A stretch of DNA of 8,833 bases. Source: Eubacteriales bacterium. GTDB lineage: Bacteria; Bacillota; Clostridia; Christensenellales; SZUA-584. The translations under genes and the position numbers were made by a program. Location: contig JAQTSP010000097.1 of assembly GCA_028711205.1 (NCBI GenBank), positions 1 through 8,833 on the forward strand, written 5' to 3'. Numbering within the stretch: position 1 is the first letter of the stretch; each line of letters starts with the position of its first letter. The notes beneath the pieces were generated by a model. It did no database searches and had not been told where the DNA came from. It saw only the letters and a program-made list of their open reading frames with translations. Below are positions 6,096-8,833 of this stretch, one piece after another.

Positions 6096-6860
6096 TCATA
6101 CTAATTCAACATCAATTTTTGCTTCACGCAAATTCTGTAGCACAGTCTCATTCAGTTCTCTACCGGTAATAATCTTATTGATTCTGTTTAAGGAGCAAAC
6201 ATTGATATACGCAGGAATCTCAAACTTTGTGTGGTCACAAAGCAGTATATTTTCGTTACTGATGTCAATTAATGTCTTCTTTACATCAATATCGTCGGGG
6301 ATGTAACTCATCAGTCCGAGGTTGCAGTCTACTGCGTCGGTTGCGACAAATGTTTTTTGGACTCTCAGTTGCTTTAATATATCAACACAAAAAATACCGT
6401 ATGAAGCGAAATAGTCCTTGCGCATTAATCCACCCGCAAAAATTAAGCCTACATTCCTGTTTTTTGTTATCTCCAGTGCCACCAATAAATCATTTGTGAC
6501 AACCTTAAGATCGAATTTGCTGTTTAGTCTTTTTGCCAGTTCAAGCGTGGTCGAACCAGAATCCAAGGCGATATGGTCACCCTCGCTAATTAATTTTGAT
6601 GCGCGCACAGCAATTCGAATCTTTTCTTCAATATTCAGTACTCTCTTCACATTATACGGTGGTTCAATATTTATATACCGGTTGCTCGAAACAACACCGC
6701 CGCGCGTTTTTGACAAACGGCCCTCCGATGCAAGTACATCAATATCCCTGCGAATCGTTGCTGGCGAGCTCCCAATTTCCTTTACAAGCTCCTTGATAGT
6801 AATGAACTCACTTTTGTTTGCAAGTTGAACAATTAAATCCTGGCGCTCCATTCTTAACAT
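6096..6860 (-). CDS. DeoR-family transcriptional repressor of a sugar locus
   Basis: The product is 254 residues, the normal DeoR/GlpR size. The N-terminal winged helix-turn-helix (about 6-60) shows the family pattern: ITIKELVKEIGSSPATIRRDIDVLASEGRLSKTRGG with the SPATIRRDI recognition helix. The C-terminal DeoRC sensor domain shows ALDSGSTTLELAKRL (97-111), VVTNDL (119-124), an AGGLMRKDYFASYG loop and LLCDHTKF near the end. These features are used by family members to bind a phosphorylated sugar. It probably senses a sugar phosphate of the neighbouring kinase/epimerase pathway and represses that operon and perhaps itself. GAGGA sits six bases before ATG 6860. A second Met at 6851 is too far from this site to be preferred. 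The region is clearly richer in A+T than the envelope operon. Confidence 0.93.
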   Translation of the reverse strand: MLRMERQDLIVQLANKSEFITIKELVKEIGSSPATIRRDIDVLASEGRLSKTRGGVVSSNRYINIEPPYNVKRVLNIEEKIRIAVRASKLISEGDHIALDSGSTTLELAKRLNSKFDLKVVTNDLLVALEITKNRNVGLIFAGGLMRKDYFASYGIFCVDILKQLRVQKTFVATDAVDCNLGLMSYIPDDIDVKKTLIDISNENILLCDHTKFEIPAYINVCSLNRINKIITGRELNETVLQNLREAKIDVELV

Positions 6861-6912
6861 GTTTTGTCCTCATAAAAATATTTTCCATTTTTTTATCTCT
6901 TCATAAAATTTT

Positions 6913-6935
6913 ATTAGGTTTAAACTTAATTAGGT
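6913..6935. promoter_or_regulatory. candidate operator in the DeoR gene leader
   Basis: A GTTTAAAC palindrome (6918-6925, 12 of 14 bases symmetric over 6915-6928) is bracketed by two direct copies of ATTAGGT (6913-6919 and 6929-6935) 16 bp apart. It lies about 40 bases downstream of the predicted DeoR transcription start, a place suited to autoregulation. This is pattern only; the AT-rich setting makes chance palindromes common. Confidence 0.3.
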
Positions 6936-6970
6936 CCTTTCAGGCTTTTTTGAGACTCCGTTTTTTGTAA

Positions 6971-6998
6971 ATTATATCATTTCTTGAAGTAATATCAA
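6971..6998 (-). promoter_or_regulatory. strong sigma-A promoter of the DeoR gene
   Basis: On the minus strand the -35 TTGATA (6998-6993, five of six consensus) and a perfect -10 TATAAT (6976-6971) are 16 bp apart, with TG one base upstream of the -10 (TGATATAAT). Transcription would begin near 6964, giving a leader of about 100 bases before the DeoR ATG. The regulator can therefore be expressed independently of the upstream kinase operon. Confidence 0.7.
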
Positions 6999-7086
6999 TA
7001 AGGATTATGAATATATAACTTCAAAAAGCGGCATATTTTTCTGTTTTCATTAAAAATCCCTGATATATATTATAACTATCCGTTAA

Positions 7087-7121
7087 TATTTTGCTTTTTA
7101 TATGATCTTAAAGACAAAATA
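7087..7121. repeat. AT-rich inverted repeat after the kinase gene (weak terminator candidate)
   Basis: TATTTTG (7087-7093) and CAAAATA (7115-7121) are complementary. Pairing could continue inward with a wobble, a mismatch and three more A-T pairs around a loop of about ten bases. It lies 32 bp beyond the kinase stop, where a terminator would be expected. No T-run follows on the minus strand and the stem is almost all A-T, so termination here is doubtful. The rest of 6999-7086 shows nothing beyond an imperfect dyad TGAA-N8-TTCA at 7008-7023. Confidence 0.25.
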
Positions 7122-7152
7122 CCCCTGCTGTTATTAAATATATTTGCGCAAT

Positions 7153-8661
7153 TCAGACTTCACCGTGAAAAATATCCACCAGTTTAACTCCCTGCAAATA
7201 TGCTTGGAATTTTCTTTCATATATCTCTTTTCTCTCTATATTTGGGTAATATGTCTTTTTAATAGAGACAATGTCTAAAACTGCTGTCTTAAAATCCTCC
7301 CAGACACCGCTGGCAACGCCTGCGCAGATTGCTGCTCCAAGCGTTCCCTGCTGCTTTGCACAGACAATTTCGACTGGAAGTTGGAATACATCTGCCAGCA
7401 TCTGGCACCAGACCGTTGAATTTATCATTCCGCCTGACAACCTTATTTTTTTAAATGGCTTTCTATTTTTCATCAATCGTGTTACATGATACGCCGATGA
7501 GAAGACAATCCCTTCATATACTGCGAGCATCATACTCTCTACATCGCAGTGCCCGCTGAGGTTCAAGAAAGCCCCCTTACTGTTAGGATTTGTGGCGGAT
7601 GCATATAAATAAGGTATAAACAATACACCGTCTCCTTTCGGAATCAAAGATGCTATGCTTTCGTCACATTTTTTGTAAAGGTCGTTTTCTGTTAAATCAG
7701 GATACTTGTTTTGATAAATGTTTTTTAAATACCAATTGAAATTGCTTAAGCCGGTTGCGCTGGAATCGCTGATCAGGTATTTATCCTTAAGAAAGGATAT
7801 CGTCGCAGACATTTTACCAATGCCTTGATTGATATCATCGGTAATATACTCGTTAATGCTCCATGTCCCGGCAACAATACACAGCGTATCATCATGTAAA
7901 ACACCGCTCGATAAACAGCAAGCATCAATATCAAACAATCCTCCTGCGACTGGAGTCCCTTCTTGAAGCCCCGAGCGTTTTGCTGCTTCTGCAGTAATCA
8001 CACCGGAAAAATCGGCCGGATAAATTATTTTTTCAGGAAAAAGCCTCAAATACTCCAAAATATCAGCAGCTTCAAAAACCGGGAGCGCATATTCTTTTTT
8101 ACGAATATTATAAATTCCTGTATTGGAAATATCGGTTATCTCAGCAGCTACTTCACCGGTAAGTTTAAACCGGATATAGTCTTTCATCTGAAGGGCATAA
8201 ACCGCTTTTTCAAGCACATCCTTGCGATGGTCGCGAAACCATGCGATTATTGCCGGCGGTTGTGAAGCATAAATTTGCTGCTCTGTATTTTCATATATTA
8301 CCGCAGTGGTGCCGTCTTTTTTCCATTGGTTAATATATTTTACGGCGCGCGAGTCAGTTGAAACGATTGAAGGATAAACCGGCTTTCCCTCTTCATCGAT
8401 GAAGTTAATTCCGTTTCCATAACCAACAACAGCGGCACTGATTATATCCGCTGCATCGACGCCGGATTCAGACACAACCTTGGATATAAGATCACAGTTC
8501 GCCTCCCAAACTTCATCCATGTTCCTTTCAGTAAAACCAATTAATGGAATATTCATTTTCACGGATGTTGACTTGTGGCAGATCTCAGATCCATCGGTTG
8601 CATACAACCCGCACTTTATCTCTGAGCCACCATTGTCTAATCCCAATAAATATTTTTTCAC
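7153..8661 (-). CDS. FGGY-family carbohydrate kinase, L-xylulokinase (LyxK)-like
   Basis: This 502-residue cytoplasmic kinase has the full two-domain FGGY layout. The first phosphate loop is LGLDNGGSEIKCGLY (6-20), close to LyxK. Next come GFTERNMDEVW (42-52), STDSRA (101-106) and GGLFDIDACC (240-249) with Asp244 as the probable catalytic base. AGTWSINEY (264-272), FIPYLYAS (348-355), SGGMINSTVWCQMLADV (409-425) and the adenosine-binding GTLGAA (439-444) follow. From memory of E. coli LyxK the whole order and many phrases match, so a ketopentose or keto-sugar such as L-xylulose is likely, but FGGY substrate calls from sequence are unreliable. The start is GTG, supported by GGAAGG six bases upstream; no better ATG exists. 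It lies 27 bp after an isomerase/epimerase gene, with which it probably forms one operon, controlled by the DeoR regulator downstream. Confidence 0.92.
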   Translation of the reverse strand: MKKYLLGLDNGGSEIKCGLYATDGSEICHKSTSVKMNIPLIGFTERNMDEVWEANCDLISKVVSESGVDAADIISAAVVGYGNGINFIDEEGKPVYPSIVSTDSRAVKYINQWKKDGTTAVIYENTEQQIYASQPPAIIAWFRDHRKDVLEKAVYALQMKDYIRFKLTGEVAAEITDISNTGIYNIRKKEYALPVFEAADILEYLRLFPEKIIYPADFSGVITAEAAKRSGLQEGTPVAGGLFDIDACCLSSGVLHDDTLCIVAGTWSINEYITDDINQGIGKMSATISFLKDKYLISDSSATGLSNFNWYLKNIYQNKYPDLTENDLYKKCDESIASLIPKGDGVLFIPYLYASATNPNSKGAFLNLSGHCDVESMMLAVYEGIVFSSAYHVTRLMKNRKPFKKIRLSGGMINSTVWCQMLADVFQLPVEIVCAKQQGTLGAAICAGVASGVWEDFKTAVLDIVSIKKTYYPNIERKEIYERKFQAYLQGVKLVDIFHGEV

Positions 8662-8688
8662 ACGATACCTTCCAATGATTCAAAAATG

Positions 8689-8833
8689 TTAAATGTTTCT
8701 ATTGAGTATGCAATCGATCGCAAGCGAAGTATTAATCGCAATTTGTTCAGGATAGGTTTTGTATACAGGTGTCATCTCGGCATGGACCCAGCCCTTATAT
8801 CCAATTTCTGTCAAGGCGTTCCCCACGTCGATC
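8689..8833 (-). CDS. sugar-phosphate isomerase/epimerase (TIM barrel), C-terminal part
   Basis: Only the last 47 residues are inside the window; the gene runs off the right edge. The tail reads ALTEIGYKGWVHAEMTP (6-22) followed by VYKTYPEQIAINTSLAIDCIL. This matches the end of xylose isomerase-like/AP-endonuclease-2-type epimerases, where the GYxGWxxAE strand supplies a metal-binding Glu (here Glu19). The stop TAA is followed within 27 bp by the kinase ribosome site and GTG. The pairing with a LyxK-like kinase suggests a role in ketose-phosphate epimerisation or ketose interconversion. The exact reaction cannot be told from the tail alone. Confidence 0.8.
   Translation of the reverse strand, partial: IDVGNALTEIGYKGWVHAEMTPVYKTYPEQIAINTSLAIDCILNRNI

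Noticed and set aside
5975..6951. The 11-mer CAGGCTTTTTT occurs at 5975-5985 and 6941-6951, on either side of the DeoR gene
   Set aside because: The match is short and ends in a T-run, flanks do not match, and there is no target duplication or mobile gene. Probably chance.
7087..7121. Inverted repeat as a proper Rho-independent terminator
   Set aside because: The stem is AT-only with a mismatch, and no U-tract follows, so it is kept only as a weak repeat.

Overview
The window reads as a piece of a Gram-positive (Firmicutes) chromosome, most likely a gut-type Clostridia. This is inferred from purine-rich AAGGAGG-type ribosome binding sites, sigma-A-like promoters with extended -10 elements, a Dlt-like envelope acylation operon and a typical clostridial sugar-kinase locus. 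All seven genes are on the minus strand, so transcription runs from high to low coordinates. No tRNA, rRNA, CRISPR array, insertion sequence or phage gene was seen.

Module 1 (8833 down to about 6096, visibly AT-rich) is a sugar catabolism locus. It holds the C-terminal end of a TIM-barrel sugar-phosphate isomerase/epimerase (8689-8833, cut by the window edge), an FGGY carbohydrate kinase that most resembles L-xylulokinase LyxK (7153-8661, GTG start), and, after a gap of about 290 bp with its own promoter, a DeoR-family repressor (6096-6860). The epimerase and kinase are 27 bp apart and probably co-transcribed. The regulator has its own strong promoter.

Module 2 (5888 down to the left edge, visibly more GC-rich) is a compact five-gene operon behind one clear promoter at 5860-5888. 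In transcription order it encodes: a membrane-anchored extracellular protein with tandem Ig-like repeats and a C-terminal transglutaminase-like domain (Cys-His-Asp triad present); an adenylate-forming amino acid ligase; a phosphopantetheinyl acyl carrier protein; an MBOAT O-acyltransferase; and the N-terminus of a membrane-anchored SGNH/DltD-like transferase that runs off the window. Gaps are 19, 17, 9 and 38 bp.

The last four genes form a complete Dlt-type relay: an amino acid is activated with ATP, loaded on the carrier protein in the cytoplasm, moved across the membrane by the MBOAT, and handed to an outer transferase that esterifies an envelope polymer. It differs from textbook DltABCD in four ways. 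The MBOAT ends in its own Tyr-containing hexapeptide FIYNQF, the fused form of the DltX acyl shuttle. The outer transferase has GDC where SGNH enzymes have GDS, so its presumed nucleophile is Cys. The ligase has Gly where DltA has its D-Ala-selecting Cys. The operon opens with an Ig/transglutaminase surface protein. Together these suggest a variant envelope aminoacylation (or acylation) system whose cargo and target cannot be read from sequence alone.
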